Shown here in pieces: positions 9,908-18,343 of a DNA stretch of 64,000 nt. Below the pieces are notes generated by a model. The model saw only the letters and a program-made list of their open reading frames with translations, was not told the origin of the DNA and made no database searches. Source of the stretch: Thermocatellispora tengchongensis. GTDB taxonomy: Bacteria > Actinomycetota > Actinomycetes > Streptosporangiales > Streptosporangiaceae. The position numbers and the translations under genes are program-made. Within the stretch, counting starts at the first letter, position 1. Each line of letters opens with the position of its first letter. The stretch spans positions 31,480 to 95,479 of the forward strand of contig NZ_JACHGN010000002.1 of NCBI RefSeq assembly GCF_014202315.1. Reading direction: 5' to 3'.

Positions 9908-11530
9908 TCACCTGCCCATGCAACGGGACAAGATCGAGTCCAGATCCAGCCCCGGCGGCAGGGTGCCGTACGCGCGGCCCCAGTCGCCCGACAGGCGGGA
10001 GGCGCAGAAGGCGTCGGCGACGGCGGGCGGCGCGTGGCGCACCAGCAGCGAGCCCTGCAGCACCAGCGCCATGTCCTCGGCCAGCCGCCGGGCGCGCGAC
10101 TCCATGTCGTGCGGGTCGCCCAGCGACTTGCGCAGCCGGTCGGCGGCGTCGTCGAGCCGCCGGTCGGCGCCCGCGGCCTGCGTCACCTCGGCGAAGAAGG
10201 CGTCCAGCGCCTCGGGCTCGCGCGAGATCGCCCGCACGACGTCCAGCGCGGCCACGTTGCCCGAGCCCTCCCAGATGCCGTTCAGCGGCGACTCGCGGAA
10301 CAGCCGCGGCATCTGCGACTCCTCGACGTAGCCGTTGCCGCCCAGGCACTCCAGCGACTCGGCGGCGTGGCCGGTCGCGCGCCGGCACACCCAGTACTTG
10401 GCCACCGCGAGCGCCGTGCGGCGCAGGGCGCTCTCGGCCCGGTCGCCGCGGATCGCCTTGTCGGTGGCGCCGGCGACCCGGATCATCAGCGCGGTGGCGG
10501 CCTCCGACTCCACGGCCAGGTCGGCGAGCAGGTTGCGCATCAGCGGCTGCTCGGCCAGGGCGCGCCCGAACGCCTCGCGGTGGCGGGCGTGGTGCAGCGC
10601 CCGGGTGAGCCCGTAGCGCATGCCGGCCGCCGAGCCGATCACGCAGTCGAGCCTGGTCATGTTCACCATCTCCAGGATGGTGCGCAGGCCGCGGCCCTCC
10701 TCGCCGACCAGCCAGGCGACCGCGCCGTCGTACTCGACCTCGGCCGAGGCGTTGGACCGGTTGCCCAGCTTGTCCTTCAGCCGCATCAGGCGCATGGCGT
10801 TGCGGGTGCCGTCGGGCAGCACGCGCGGCAGCAGGAAGCACGACAGGCCGGCCTTCGCCTGGGCGAGCACCAGGAACATGTCGCACATCGGCGCGGAGTT
10901 GAACCACTTGTGCCCGGTCAGCGCGTACGTGCCGTCGCCCAGCGGCGTCGCGGTGGTCGTGTTCGCCCGCACGTCGGAGCCGCCCTGCTTCTCCGTCATC
11001 GCCATCCCGGCCAGCACCCCGCGCTTGCCCGTCGGCGGGCGCAGCCCGGGGTCGTAGCTGCGCGAGGCGAGCAGGGGCTCCCACTCGGCGGCCAGCGCGG
11101 GGGAGTGGCGCAGCGCGGCCACCGCGGCGTAGGTCATCGAGATCGGGCAGCCGTGCCCGGCCTCGACCTGCGACCACACGTAGAACTTCGCGGCGCGCGC
11201 CACGTGGGCGCCCGGCCGGGCCGCGGCCCAGGGCGAGGCGTGCAGGCCGTTCGACACCGCCACCGACATCAGCTCGTGCCAGGAGGGGTGGAACTCGACC
11301 TCGTCGATGCGATGGCCGTACCTGTCGTGGGTGCGCAGGACCGGCGGGTGCTCGTTGGCCAGCCGGCCCCACTCCTGCGCCTGCTCGCTCCCGGCGAGGG
11401 TGCCGAGGCGGTGCAGCTCGCCCTGGGCCCAGTCGGCGTCCTCGCGGCGGACGCCCTCGATGAGCGCCGGGTCGTCGGAAACGTCGTGGCCGGTAAGGGG
11501 CGGGGCTTGGTTGAAGACGTCGTGCGTCAC
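9908..11530 (-). CDS. AidB-like acyl-CoA dehydrogenase family protein
   Basis: 540 residues, the AidB-type length, with an N-terminal extension (FNQAPPLTGHDVSDDP) diagnostic of AidB/DNA-alkylation-response acyl-CoA dehydrogenases. Flavin and active-site regions are visible: GMAMTEKQGGSDVRANTT, GHKWFNSAPMCDMFLVLA, and CLGGNGYVEESQMPRLFRESPLNGIWEGSGN. E. coli AidB is a flavoprotein induced by alkylating agents that binds DNA; catalytic turnover in vivo is unclear. The presence of DNA repair genes nearby fits, but there is no adjacent Ada gene. Confidence 0.85.
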   Translation of the reverse strand: MTHDVFNQAPPLTGHDVSDDPALIEGVRREDADWAQGELHRLGTLAGSEQAQEWGRLANEHPPVLRTHDRYGHRIDEVEFHPSWHELMSVAVSNGLHASPWAAARPGAHVARAAKFYVWSQVEAGHGCPISMTYAAVAALRHSPALAAEWEPLLASRSYDPGLRPPTGKRGVLAGMAMTEKQGGSDVRANTTTATPLGDGTYALTGHKWFNSAPMCDMFLVLAQAKAGLSCFLLPRVLPDGTRNAMRLMRLKDKLGNRSNASAEVEYDGAVAWLVGEEGRGLRTILEMVNMTRLDCVIGSAAGMRYGLTRALHHARHREAFGRALAEQPLMRNLLADLAVESEAATALMIRVAGATDKAIRGDRAESALRRTALAVAKYWVCRRATGHAAESLECLGGNGYVEESQMPRLFRESPLNGIWEGSGNVAALDVVRAISREPEALDAFFAEVTQAAGADRRLDDAADRLRKSLGDPHDMESRARRLAEDMALVLQGSLLVRHAPPAVADAFCASRLSGDWGRAYGTLPPGLDLDSILSRCMGR

Positions 11531-11585
11531 GGCAGGCCTCCGGGTGTGTGGCCGATTGGATACTTCTTTTATCTCATCCCGGGAT

Positions 11586-13085
11586 TTACGGCCTTTCTGG
11601 CGATTCGGGGGATATGCCGAGTTTTTCGGCCGCTTCGGCCACCCGTTCGCGCGCGTAATCGTCGTCGCTCTCCGCCAGCACCCGGCGTACGCCCGCCGCC
11701 GCCCGCTCGTCGCCCAGAGCGGCCAGACCGCGCGCCGCCTCGGCCACCGCGGTCAGGCTCGGGTCCTCCAGGCGCGCGGCCAGCGCCTCCCGTACGCGCT
11801 CGCCGCCGGCCTCGACGCCCGCCAGGCCCAGCGTCGCCCAGTCGCGCACCTCCGGATCGGGGTCGCGGCTCATCTCGATCAGCAGGTCCACCGCCTCGGC
11901 GTGCCCGTCCTCACCGGCCGGGGGCAGCACCGCGGCCAGCGCCACCGGGTCGGCCGGGGTCGGGGTGCGCCCGGGGCGGCGGACGATGTCCAGGACGTCC
12001 GGCAGCGTGGCCGGGTCGCCGTAGCGGCCGAGCGCGTTGAGCACCGAGTCGAGCACGGCCTCCGAACCCTCGGTGATCACCATCCGCCGCAGCACCGGCA
12101 CCGCGCGCGCCGCGACGCCCGCGGCATCCCCGTCCTCGCCGGGGGCGAGCCGCGACAGCACGTCGGCGCCCAGCTCGCGCTCGCGGGTGTCGTCGCTGGT
12201 GCACAGGCCCACGGCGGCCTCCAGCGTCTCCTCGTCGCCCCGGGCGCCCAGGGCGTCCACGATCACCCACCAGGTCTCGTGGTCGCGGTCGGTGTCGCGG
12301 TGCGCGAGCGCGCGGCGTACCAGGTCGGGGACCGGCACGTACGTGCCGGTGGCGGCTTCCAGCAGCGTCGCCACCGCGGCGTGCCCGCGCTGCGCCTCGA
12401 TCGCGGCGCCGCCGCCCGAGACCCGGACCAGCTCCGTGCCGTCGCCGGTGAAGGCCCTGGTCACGGTGGGCCGCACGTCCCGCTCGCCCGACTCCGCGAT
12501 CTCCTCCTCAAGCTGTTCGAGCAGCGCGGCCTCCAGGTGCACGCCCAGCCAGTCCTCGGCGATGGCCAGCGCGGTGTCGCCGTCGCCGTCGGCCAGCTCG
12601 GGATCGGCGCCGGCGTCGAGCAGCGCGCGCACCACGCCGGGCGCGCCGCGCCGGGCCGCCAGGGTCAGCGCCGTGTCGCCCGCGTCGTTGGCGTCGTCGG
12701 CGTCGGCGCCCGCCGCCAGCACGGCCGCGGCCACGTCGTGGTGGCCGTTCGTGGCCGCCCACAGCAGCGCGCTCCAGCCGTCGCCCTCCTTGCCGCGCGG
12801 GTCGGCGCCCGCGGCGAGCAGCGCCTCGGCCACCTCCACGTGGTTCCAGGCCGCGGCGGCGCACAGCGGCAGCCCCTCGTCCTCGCCGCCGCTGAGCCGG
12901 TTGGGGTCGGCGCCGTGCGCGAGCAGCAGCCGTACGATCTCCGCGTCGCCGCCCACGGCGGCGAGATAGAGCGGGGTGGACGCGTCCTCGCCCGGGGCGG
13001 GATCGGCCGCCGCACCCCCGCCGAGCAGTTCCCGCACCCGCTCCACGTCGTTCCCGGTCACCGCGTCACGCAGTCCTCGATCCAT
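11586..13085 (-). CDS. Ankyrin-repeat plus HEAT-like-repeat protein
   Basis: 499 residues. Residues 1-175 contain five ankyrin repeats (for example STPLYLAAVGGDAEIVRLLL, then GDTALTLAARRGAPGVVRAL). Residues about 230-490 are helical HEAT-like repeats with Asp/Pro-rich starts (EMSRDPDPEVRDWATLGLAG, DPSLTAVAEAARGLAALGD). Both are protein-binding scaffolds; no enzymatic motif or membrane segment is present, so it is probably a cytosolic adaptor. It is strongly acidic. A TATGCT hexamer sits 6 nt before the ATG, suggesting a leaderless mRNA divergent from the sigma factor gene. Confidence 0.85.
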   Translation of the reverse strand: MDRGLRDAVTGNDVERVRELLGGGAAADPAPGEDASTPLYLAAVGGDAEIVRLLLAHGADPNRLSGGEDEGLPLCAAAAWNHVEVAEALLAAGADPRGKEGDGWSALLWAATNGHHDVAAAVLAAGADADDANDAGDTALTLAARRGAPGVVRALLDAGADPELADGDGDTALAIAEDWLGVHLEAALLEQLEEEIAESGERDVRPTVTRAFTGDGTELVRVSGGGAAIEAQRGHAAVATLLEAATGTYVPVPDLVRRALAHRDTDRDHETWWVIVDALGARGDEETLEAAVGLCTSDDTRERELGADVLSRLAPGEDGDAAGVAARAVPVLRRMVITEGSEAVLDSVLNALGRYGDPATLPDVLDIVRRPGRTPTPADPVALAAVLPPAGEDGHAEAVDLLIEMSRDPDPEVRDWATLGLAGVEAGGERVREALAARLEDPSLTAVAEAARGLAALGDERAAAGVRRVLAESDDDYARERVAEAAEKLGISPESPERP

Positions 13086-13091
13086 GAGGCG

Positions 13092-13097
13092 AGCATA
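13092..13097 (-). promoter_or_regulatory. Candidate leaderless -10 hexamer (TATGCT)
   Basis: TATGCT on the minus strand ends 6 nt before ATG 13085 of the ankyrin gene; no Shine-Dalgarno sequence is present. Confidence 0.55.
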
Positions 13098-13225
13098 TGG
13101 TCACCCGCCGTCGCCCCGCGCCGCGGCCTTTTCGTGGTGCTTTGTCATCCACGCGGAATTCGCTCGCGAATAGTGACATGCTCAGGTCGCGGAAACCTGG
13201 ACGGGATCACGGGAGCGTGGTGCCA

Positions 13226-13786
13226 GTGGAGGCACCGGACACGGTGATGGACGACCGTCTGCTGCACCAGAGGGTCGTGGGCGGGGACGAGTCCGTGCTG
13301 GGCGAGATCTACGACCGCCTGGGGGCGTTGATCTTCGGGCTGGCCGTCCGGGTCACCCGGGACAGGACGGTGGCCGAGGACATCACGCAGGAGGTGTTCA
13401 TCACGTTCTGGGAACGGCCGCTCGCGTTCGACCCCGACCGGGGCTCGCTGCGGTCGTGGCTGGCCACGATCGCCCACCGGCGCGCGGTGGACCACGTGCG
13501 GGCCGAGGAACGCCGCAAGGCCGGCGCGCTCGGCCCGAAGCTGGTCGATCCCCGGCCCCCGGTCCCCGAGGAACAGGTGCTGGACGCCGACGAGGCCGCG
13601 CGGGTGCGCGAGGCCGTCAGGCGGCTGCCCGAGGGCTTGCGCCAGGTCATCGAGCTGGCCTACTACGGTGGGCGTACGTACCGGCAGGTCGCCCGGGAGC
13701 TGGGCCTGCCCGAGGGCACGGCGAAGTCCCGCATACGGCTCGGCCTGCGGACCCTGGCCGACTCTCTCGCGGACGAGGAGGTGTGA
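13226..13786 (+). CDS. ECF RNA polymerase sigma factor (SigK-like)
   Basis: About 186 residues. Sigma region 2 is visible (LGEIYDRLGALIFGLAVRVTRD, then AEDITQEVFITFWERP). Region 4 follows: LPEGLRQVIELAYYGGRTYRQVARELGLPEGTAKSRIRLGL, split by a Pro-rich linker (VDPRPPVPEEQ). It directs RNA polymerase to a specific regulon. The start is uncertain: GTG codons at 13217, 13220, 13226 and ATG 13247 are possible; GGGAG at 13211 best suits 13226. The next gene begins 2 nt after the stop and is the candidate anti-sigma or effector partner. Confidence 0.85.
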   Translation: MEAPDTVMDDRLLHQRVVGGDESVLGEIYDRLGALIFGLAVRVTRDRTVAEDITQEVFITFWERPLAFDPDRGSLRSWLATIAHRRAVDHVRAEERRKAGALGPKLVDPRPPVPEEQVLDADEAARVREAVRRLPEGLRQVIELAYYGGRTYRQVARELGLPEGTAKSRIRLGLRTLADSLADEEV

Positions 13787-13787
13787 G

Positions 13788-14774
13788 ATGCGCGGTGACC
13801 ACGATGCCCCCGGTCGCGGAGGCGACCACGACGCCGCCGGTCGCGGTGGCGACCACGATGCCGCCGGTCGCGGTGGCGACCCGACCGGCCGGCTCTACCT
13901 CGACGCCCTGATGGAGGCCGGCGCCGTCCCCGAGGCCCCGGCGCGCTCCCAGCTCCTCGCCGCCGCGCGCGCCCGCCGCCGCCCCATGGCCCCCGGGCCG
14001 GAGTGGGCCGCCCCGTACGCCGCCCGCGTGGCCGCCTTCGACGCCGTGCTCGCCTCCGCCTCCGACTGGGACACCGTGATCGTCGAGGGCTGGACCCTCC
14101 AGGAGCTCGTCGCCCACCTGGCCGCCAAGGACGGCCTGGTCGCCGCCGCCGCGGGGGCGCCCGTGCTCGGCCCGCCCATCGGCGCCGGCGACGCGCTCGG
14201 CCGCACCGCCGAGGTGCAGGCGTACGAGCGGGGGCGGGCGCCCGAGCAGACCCGCCGCGACTGGCGGGCGCAGGCCGACGCCCTGTGCCGCCACCTGGCC
14301 GGCCTCGACCGCGACACCCCGATCACCTCCGAGGGCCTGACCTTCGCCGCCGGCGACCACGTGCTGGCCCGCGGCCTGGAGACCTGGATCCACGCCGACG
14401 ACGCCGCCCGTACTTTCGGGCTCCGGCTGCCCCACCCGCCGGCCGAGCACATCCACCCCACCGCCGACCTGTGCGCCCGCCTGCTGCCGTGGACCATGCT
14501 GCTGTCCGGCGCCGACGGCGCGGGCCGGACCCTCCGGCTCACCCTGACCGGCCCCGGCGGCGGCGAGTGGCACGTCCCGCTCGGTGTCGAGGACGGCGTG
14601 GCCGTCGAGGGCGCCCGGGGCGGCGAGCACGCCGCGATCTCCTGCGACGTGGTCGAGTTCTGCTTCCTGCTCGGCGGGCGGGGCGCCCCCGACGCCTTCC
14701 GCGCCGAACTGTCCGGCGACGCCGCCCTGGCCCGCGAGGTGCTGGCCTGCGCCCCCGCCCTGTCGGGGCCGTGA
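13788..14774 (+). CDS. Mycothiol-dependent maleylpyruvate isomerase-like protein, candidate sigma-factor partner
   Basis: 328 residues. Residues about 70-210 match the MDMPI/DinB-like helical bundle: EWAAPYAARVAAFDAVLASASDWDTV, then TLQELVAHLAAKDG and GDHVLARGLETWIHADDAAR, whose His/Glu residues bind metal in the family. A C-terminal beta-rich domain follows (about 220-328). The N-terminus is odd: three 9-residue repeats RGGDHDAxG encoded by a 27-bp tandem repeat. It starts 2 nt after the sigma gene, so the two are co-transcribed. Proteins of this type are found as anti-sigma-like partners of SigK-type factors, but no zinc-finger HxxxCxxC motif is seen, so that role is inferred. Confidence 0.7.
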   Translation: MRGDHDAPGRGGDHDAAGRGGDHDAAGRGGDPTGRLYLDALMEAGAVPEAPARSQLLAAARARRRPMAPGPEWAAPYAARVAAFDAVLASASDWDTVIVEGWTLQELVAHLAAKDGLVAAAAGAPVLGPPIGAGDALGRTAEVQAYERGRAPEQTRRDWRAQADALCRHLAGLDRDTPITSEGLTFAAGDHVLARGLETWIHADDAARTFGLRLPHPPAEHIHPTADLCARLLPWTMLLSGADGAGRTLRLTLTGPGGGEWHVPLGVEDGVAVEGARGGEHAAISCDVVEFCFLLGGRGAPDAFRAELSGDAALAREVLACAPALSGP

Positions 14775-14835
14775 CTGCCTCGAACGTATGATGCGATTCC
14801 TCCCTTGGGAGGACGGGAACCCGGGCCCGGCGGGC

Positions 14836-14841
14836 TAGATT
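14836..14841 (+). promoter_or_regulatory. Candidate leaderless -10 hexamer (TAGATT)
   Basis: TAGATT ends 6 nt before GTG 14848. The GGGAG between them is too near the start to be a normal ribosome-binding site if the mRNA starts at the GTG. Confidence 0.45.
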
Positions 14842-14847
14842 GGGAGC

Positions 14848-15642
14848 GTGAACGAGCCGGGTGGAGTACGCGCCTCCGACGCCGAGCGCGAGGCCGTCGT
14901 GGAGCAGCTCAAGAACGCCTCCGTCGAGGGCAGGCTGACCCTGGGCGAGCTGACCGAGCGCACCGAGGCCGCCTATTCCGCGACCACGCGTGCCGAGCTC
15001 GACGTCATCCTCTCCGACCTCCCCGGGCCCGCCGACGCGGTCGCGCCCGGGTCCGCGGCGCCGCCGGCCCGTACCGGCCGCGCCCGCCGCTGGTTCGTGG
15101 CGATCATGGGCGACACCAAGCGCCGCGGCAAGTGGCGCATCGACCGCGAGCTCGGCGCGGTCTCCGTCATGGGCGACGTCACCCTCGACCTGCGCGAGGC
15201 CGAGGTCCGCACCGGCCAGGTGGACATCGTGGCCACCGCCGTCATGGGCGACGTCAAGATCATCGTTCCCGACGGCGTGGACGTCGATCTCGACGGCATG
15301 GCCATCATGGGCGACAAACGCGTCGAGGTGGCCGAGGCGGCCCCCGGCATGAACGTCCCGGTGATCCGGGTCAAGGCGTTCGCCCTGATGGGCGACGTGA
15401 AGATCATCGGCGACTCGCGGGCCGAGCGCATCAACCGCCCCTGGGCCGCCTGGCGCGACCAATGGCACCAGCTCCGCCAGGACCTCTTCGGCCACCCGAT
15501 CCCACCCCACCCCCCGCGCCCTCCGCACCTGCCCCCACCCCCGCACCCACCCCGCCCCCCGCACCACCAGTGGCCCCACGGCCACCACCGCCCTCCCACA
15601 CCCCCGCCCCCACCCCCTCCGCCCTCCCCGCCCCGCTGGTGA
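14848..15642 (+). CDS. DUF1707 domain protein with LiaF-like beta region and His/Pro-rich tail
   Basis: 264 residues. Residues 6-58 are the DUF1707 helix pair (VRASDAEREAVVEQL, GRLTLGELTERTEAAYSA). Residues about 85-195 form repeated strands with MGD signatures (AIMGDTKRRG, SVMGDVTLDL, AVMGDVKIIV, ALMGDVKIIG), as in the C-terminal domain of LiaF-like cell-envelope stress proteins. The last 60 residues are almost only Pro and His. No transmembrane helix is evident. A role in envelope-stress sensing is inferred from the family; the His/Pro tail could bind metal. Confidence 0.75.
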   Translation: MNEPGGVRASDAEREAVVEQLKNASVEGRLTLGELTERTEAAYSATTRAELDVILSDLPGPADAVAPGSAAPPARTGRARRWFVAIMGDTKRRGKWRIDRELGAVSVMGDVTLDLREAEVRTGQVDIVATAVMGDVKIIVPDGVDVDLDGMAIMGDKRVEVAEAAPGMNVPVIRVKAFALMGDVKIIGDSRAERINRPWAAWRDQWHQLRQDLFGHPIPPHPPRPPHLPPPPHPPRPPHHQWPHGHHRPPTPPPPPPPPSPPRW

Positions 15643-15661
15643 CCGCCCGCGCGGCACCACC

Positions 15662-16165
15662 GGAAGGGCCCGTGTTCGCCCCGCCTCCGAGGCGGATGCG
15701 GAGGTGCCGTTGTGATGCCTGTATCGCTGCCGTGTCCCGTGGGTGATCCTCGGCGCTGGGCAGCGCCGGAAGGGCGCGTTCTCGCCTCGCGTTCGGGGCG
15801 GATGCGGTGGTGCCGTTGCGGCGCCTGTATCGCTGCCGCGTCCCGTGGATGATCTCTGGCGCTGGGCAGCGTCGGAAGGGCGCGTTTTCGCCTCGCGTTC
15901 GGGGCGGATGCGGTGGTGCCGCTGCGGCGCCTGCGCCGCTGCCGCGTCCCGTTGGTCACCCCCGGCGCCCTGTAGCACTGGAAGGGCGCGTTCTCGCCTT
16001 GCGTTCGAGGCGGATGTGGAGGTGCCGCTGCGGCGCCTGCGCCGCTGCCGCGTCCCGTTGGTGACCCGCGCGCTGGGCAGCGCTGGAAGGGCGCGTTCTC
16101 GCCTCGCGTTCGGGGCGGATGCGGTGGTGCCGCTGCGATGCCTGCACCGCTGCCCCGCCATCGTG
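15662..16165. repeat. Tandem array, five copies of a ~106-bp unit
   Basis: Near-identical units begin at 15662, 15768, 15874, 15980 and 16085, each starting GGAAGGGC and continuing through a GCGTTCTCGCCTCGCGTT-like core, then GGCGGATG(C/T)GG. Spacing is 106, 106, 106 and 105 bp. Frames stay open on both strands because the DNA is GC-rich, but the unit length is not a multiple of three (106), so a repeated protein is not encoded. The array follows the DUF1707 gene and no gene is recognised in it. Confidence 0.85.
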
Positions 16166-16713
16166 CTGCACGGGATTCGACCGAGGGGGTGACGCTCGTG
16201 GCGGGGGTGCGGGTGGCGCCTGCCGCCGCACTGTACGTGGCGCGTGCCGCTGGGCTGCGTGTGGTGCGTGCCGGTGGGCTGCGTGGCGCATGCAGTGGGC
16301 TGTGCGTGGCGCTTGTCACCGGGTCGCGCGTGGCGCTTGCCGCCGGGCTCCGTGTCGCGGCACCGCTGGTGGGCGAGCGCTGGACCGGCTCGCCGCTCAC
16401 GCGCGCCCCGTAGCCGGGACGCCGCCCCTCGCGCATGCCGCCCGCGCCGGGGTCGCCTTACGGATGTGTGGTGACGATCTCGGTCCCGAGCGGCCAGACC
16501 CGCTTGATCGACGCGCGATTCGGCGTGCAGGCCGGGGATTCGGCCTGTGCCGCGCGTGCGGCGCTTCCGTGGCCTCCTGCTTCGCCCGGCCTGTGCCGCC
16601 GAAGCGGCCCTACCGCCAAGCGCCGTTCCGGCTCGGCGGCGGCCGGCCTTTCCCGCCCCGGATCCGCTTCACCCTCGGCCTAAGGCCGGAGCATTGGGGA
16701 CGACCGGTGGCGG
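16166..16713. repeat. Gene-free spacer with degenerate ~24-30-bp repeats
   Basis: From about 16199 to 16370 variants of CGTGGCGCGTGCCGCTGGGCTG recur at 24-30-bp steps. The remainder (16371-16713) is GC-rich without a supported gene, promoter or RNA. A similar GTGGCGCGTGC vocabulary occurs at 53.3-54 kb. Confidence 0.55.
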
Positions 16714-17490
16714 TCAGGCGGTCGCGCGCGGGCGGGCGTGCAGGGCCTGGGCGTAGCGGGTGAGGACGATGTCGGCGAGCTCGGGGGCCGGGCCCAGGAC
16801 GTCGGCGACGACGGCGGCGCCGGCCGCGAGGGCGTCGTGGCGTACCTTGTCGGCGAAGTAGCCGGGGGCCAGCAGGTACGGCGCGACCGCCACGCGGGGC
16901 GCGCCCGCCTCCAGGAGCGCCGTCACGGCCTCCGCGGGGGTGGGGGAGGCGGCGGAGGCGTAGGCCGGCATGACGGCCCACCAGGGGCGCTCACGGGCCC
17001 ACGCGCGGGCCATGCGCGCGACGACCTGGTTGGCGGCCGGGTCGCTGGAGCCGGCCGAGACCAGGACCACGGCGGTGCCGGGGGCGCCCGCGGGCACGCC
17101 GGCCTCCGCCAGGCGGCGTTCCAGGGCGGTGGTCAGCAGGGGGTCGGGGCCCAAGGTGGCGCCGCGGTGGACGCGCAGGCGGGGGCGGCGGGCGGTGATC
17201 TCGGCGAGTGCGGCCGGGATGTCCACCCGGCTGTGGTACGCCTCCGTCAGCAGCAGCGGGAGCACGACCGCCTCCGTCAGGCCGTGCAGGGCCCGGCGGA
17301 GGGTGGGCGTGGAGTGGTCCAGGTAGGCCGCGCGGACGTCGAAGGCCGGGCGGAGGCGGCGTACCTCGTCGAGGATCGCCTCCACGGTCGCGGCGGCGCG
17401 CGGGTCGCGTGACCCGTGTGCCACCGCGACCAGGGGCAGGCCCGCTCGCGGTGCTACGGCCGGATCGAGGATCAAAGGTGAATGCCGCAC
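16714..17490 (-). CDS. Sirohydrochlorin chelatase family protein (CbiX/SirB-like)
   Basis: About 258 residues with two tandem half-domains of the CbiX fold. LVAVAHGSRDPRAA carries the metal-binding His of the first half, and AYHSRVDIPAAL the second conserved His. GTG 17490 overlaps the end of cysH; a TTG at 17475 overlapping the cysH stop is an alternative. The family inserts Co or Fe into sirohydrochlorin; next to a sirohaem-dependent sulfite reductase it most likely supplies sirohaem (ferrochelation). In M. tuberculosis the same order nirA-cysH-che1 is found. Confidence 0.85.
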   Translation of the reverse strand: MRHSPLILDPAVAPRAGLPLVAVAHGSRDPRAAATVEAILDEVRRLRPAFDVRAAYLDHSTPTLRRALHGLTEAVVLPLLLTEAYHSRVDIPAALAEITARRPRLRVHRGATLGPDPLLTTALERRLAEAGVPAGAPGTAVVLVSAGSSDPAANQVVARMARAWARERPWWAVMPAYASAASPTPAEAVTALLEAGAPRVAVAPYLLAPGYFADKVRHDALAAGAAVVADVLGPAPELADIVLTRYAQALHARPRATA

Positions 17491-18200
17491 TCGGTCTTTC
17501 CCGTGCCGGCCCACCGGCCGCTGCGCGGGTCCTCGCCGTCGAGGACCTGCCGCGTGCAGGGGGCGCAGCCGATCGAGGGGTAGTTGTCGTAGTGCAGCGG
17601 GTTGATCAGCACGCCGTTGTCGGCGATGTAGTTGTCGACGTCCTCCTGGGTCCAGCGCGCGATCGGGTTGACCTTGACCATCTGGCGCTTGGCGTCCCAC
17701 TCGACGACCTTGACGTTCGCCCGGCTCGGCGACTCGTCGCGGCGGATGCCGGAGATCCAGGCGAGGTACGGCTCCAGCGCCCGGTTCAGCGGCTCGACCT
17801 TGCGCAGGAAGCAGCACAGGTCGGGGTTGCGGCCGAACAGCCGCGGCCCGAGGTCGCGGTCCTGCTCGGCCACCGTGCGCGACGGCTTGACCTCGATCAA
17901 GTTAACGTCGTAGACCTGCTTGACCGCGTCGCGGGTGCCGATGGTCTCGGCGAAGTGGTAGCCGGTGTCGATGAACAGCACATCGACCCCGGGCTTCACC
18001 CGGCTGACCAGGTCGATCAGGAGCGCGTCGCTCATGGAGGACGTCAGGCACAGCCGGTCGCCGAACGTCGCCGCGGCCCAGCGGATGATCTCGCGGGCGG
18101 ATGCCTCCTCAAGGTACTCCGCGGCCGACTCCACGATGGCCTGCATGTCGAGAGTCCCCCGCTGTTCTCGCAGGCCGATTTCGATGTCCACCAGCGTCAT
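17472..18200 (-). CDS. cysH: Adenylyl-sulfate / phosphoadenylyl-sulfate reductase CysH
   Basis: 242 residues. Conserved pieces are LTSSMSDALLIDLV (PP-loop region), DTGYHFAET, and the cysteine pairs DLCCFLRK and GCAPCTRQ, which mark the [4Fe-4S]-containing APS-reductase type. The tail ECGIHL holds the catalytic Cys. It reduces (P)APS to sulfite with thioredoxin as donor, feeding the sulfite reductase encoded in the same operon. It overlaps the zinc-ribbon gene by ATGA and the chelatase gene at its 3' end. Confidence 0.95.
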   Translation of the reverse strand: MTLVDIEIGLREQRGTLDMQAIVESAAEYLEEASAREIIRWAAATFGDRLCLTSSMSDALLIDLVSRVKPGVDVLFIDTGYHFAETIGTRDAVKQVYDVNLIEVKPSRTVAEQDRDLGPRLFGRNPDLCCFLRKVEPLNRALEPYLAWISGIRRDESPSRANVKVVEWDAKRQMVKVNPIARWTQEDVDNYIADNGVLINPLHYDNYPSIGCAPCTRQVLDGEDPRSGRWAGTGKTECGIHL

Positions 18201-18343
18201 GACGTACGAACTCCGATCCCCAGAAACTTGAGCTTGAAGGCGCGGGCGCAGGACCGGCAGTACCAGCCGCCGTCGCCCTCGTGCGGTTCCAGGTCCTCCT
18301 CACCGCAGTACGGGCAGTGGAAGGGCACCGCTCTCTCGGTCAC
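18197..18343 (-). CDS. 48-residue zinc-ribbon protein in the sulfate reduction operon
   Basis: 48 residues with two CxxC knuckles: CPYCGEED (Cys10, Cys13) and WYCRSCARAF (Cys29, Cys32), a rubredoxin-like or zinc-ribbon layout. It is locked between sir (GTGA overlap, 18340-18343) and cysH (ATGA overlap, 18197-18200), so translation of all three is coupled. Small genes at this place are known in Streptomyces-type sir-cysH operons, but their role is not established. It could bind Zn or Fe and act with either enzyme (inference). Confidence 0.85.
   Translation of the reverse strand: MTERAVPFHCPYCGEEDLEPHEGDGGWYCRSCARAFKLKFLGIGVRTS

Noticed and set aside
14539-16161. Minus-strand frame through the 106-bp array that would encode a repetitive RHHRIRPEREA protein
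   Set aside because: The repeat period is not divisible by three, so the same peptide cannot repeat in one frame over the whole array, and the frame runs antisense into the DUF1707 and MDMPI-like genes.
15662-16165. Possible CRISPR array
   Set aside because: Units are 106 bp and contiguous, without unique spacers, and no cas genes are present.
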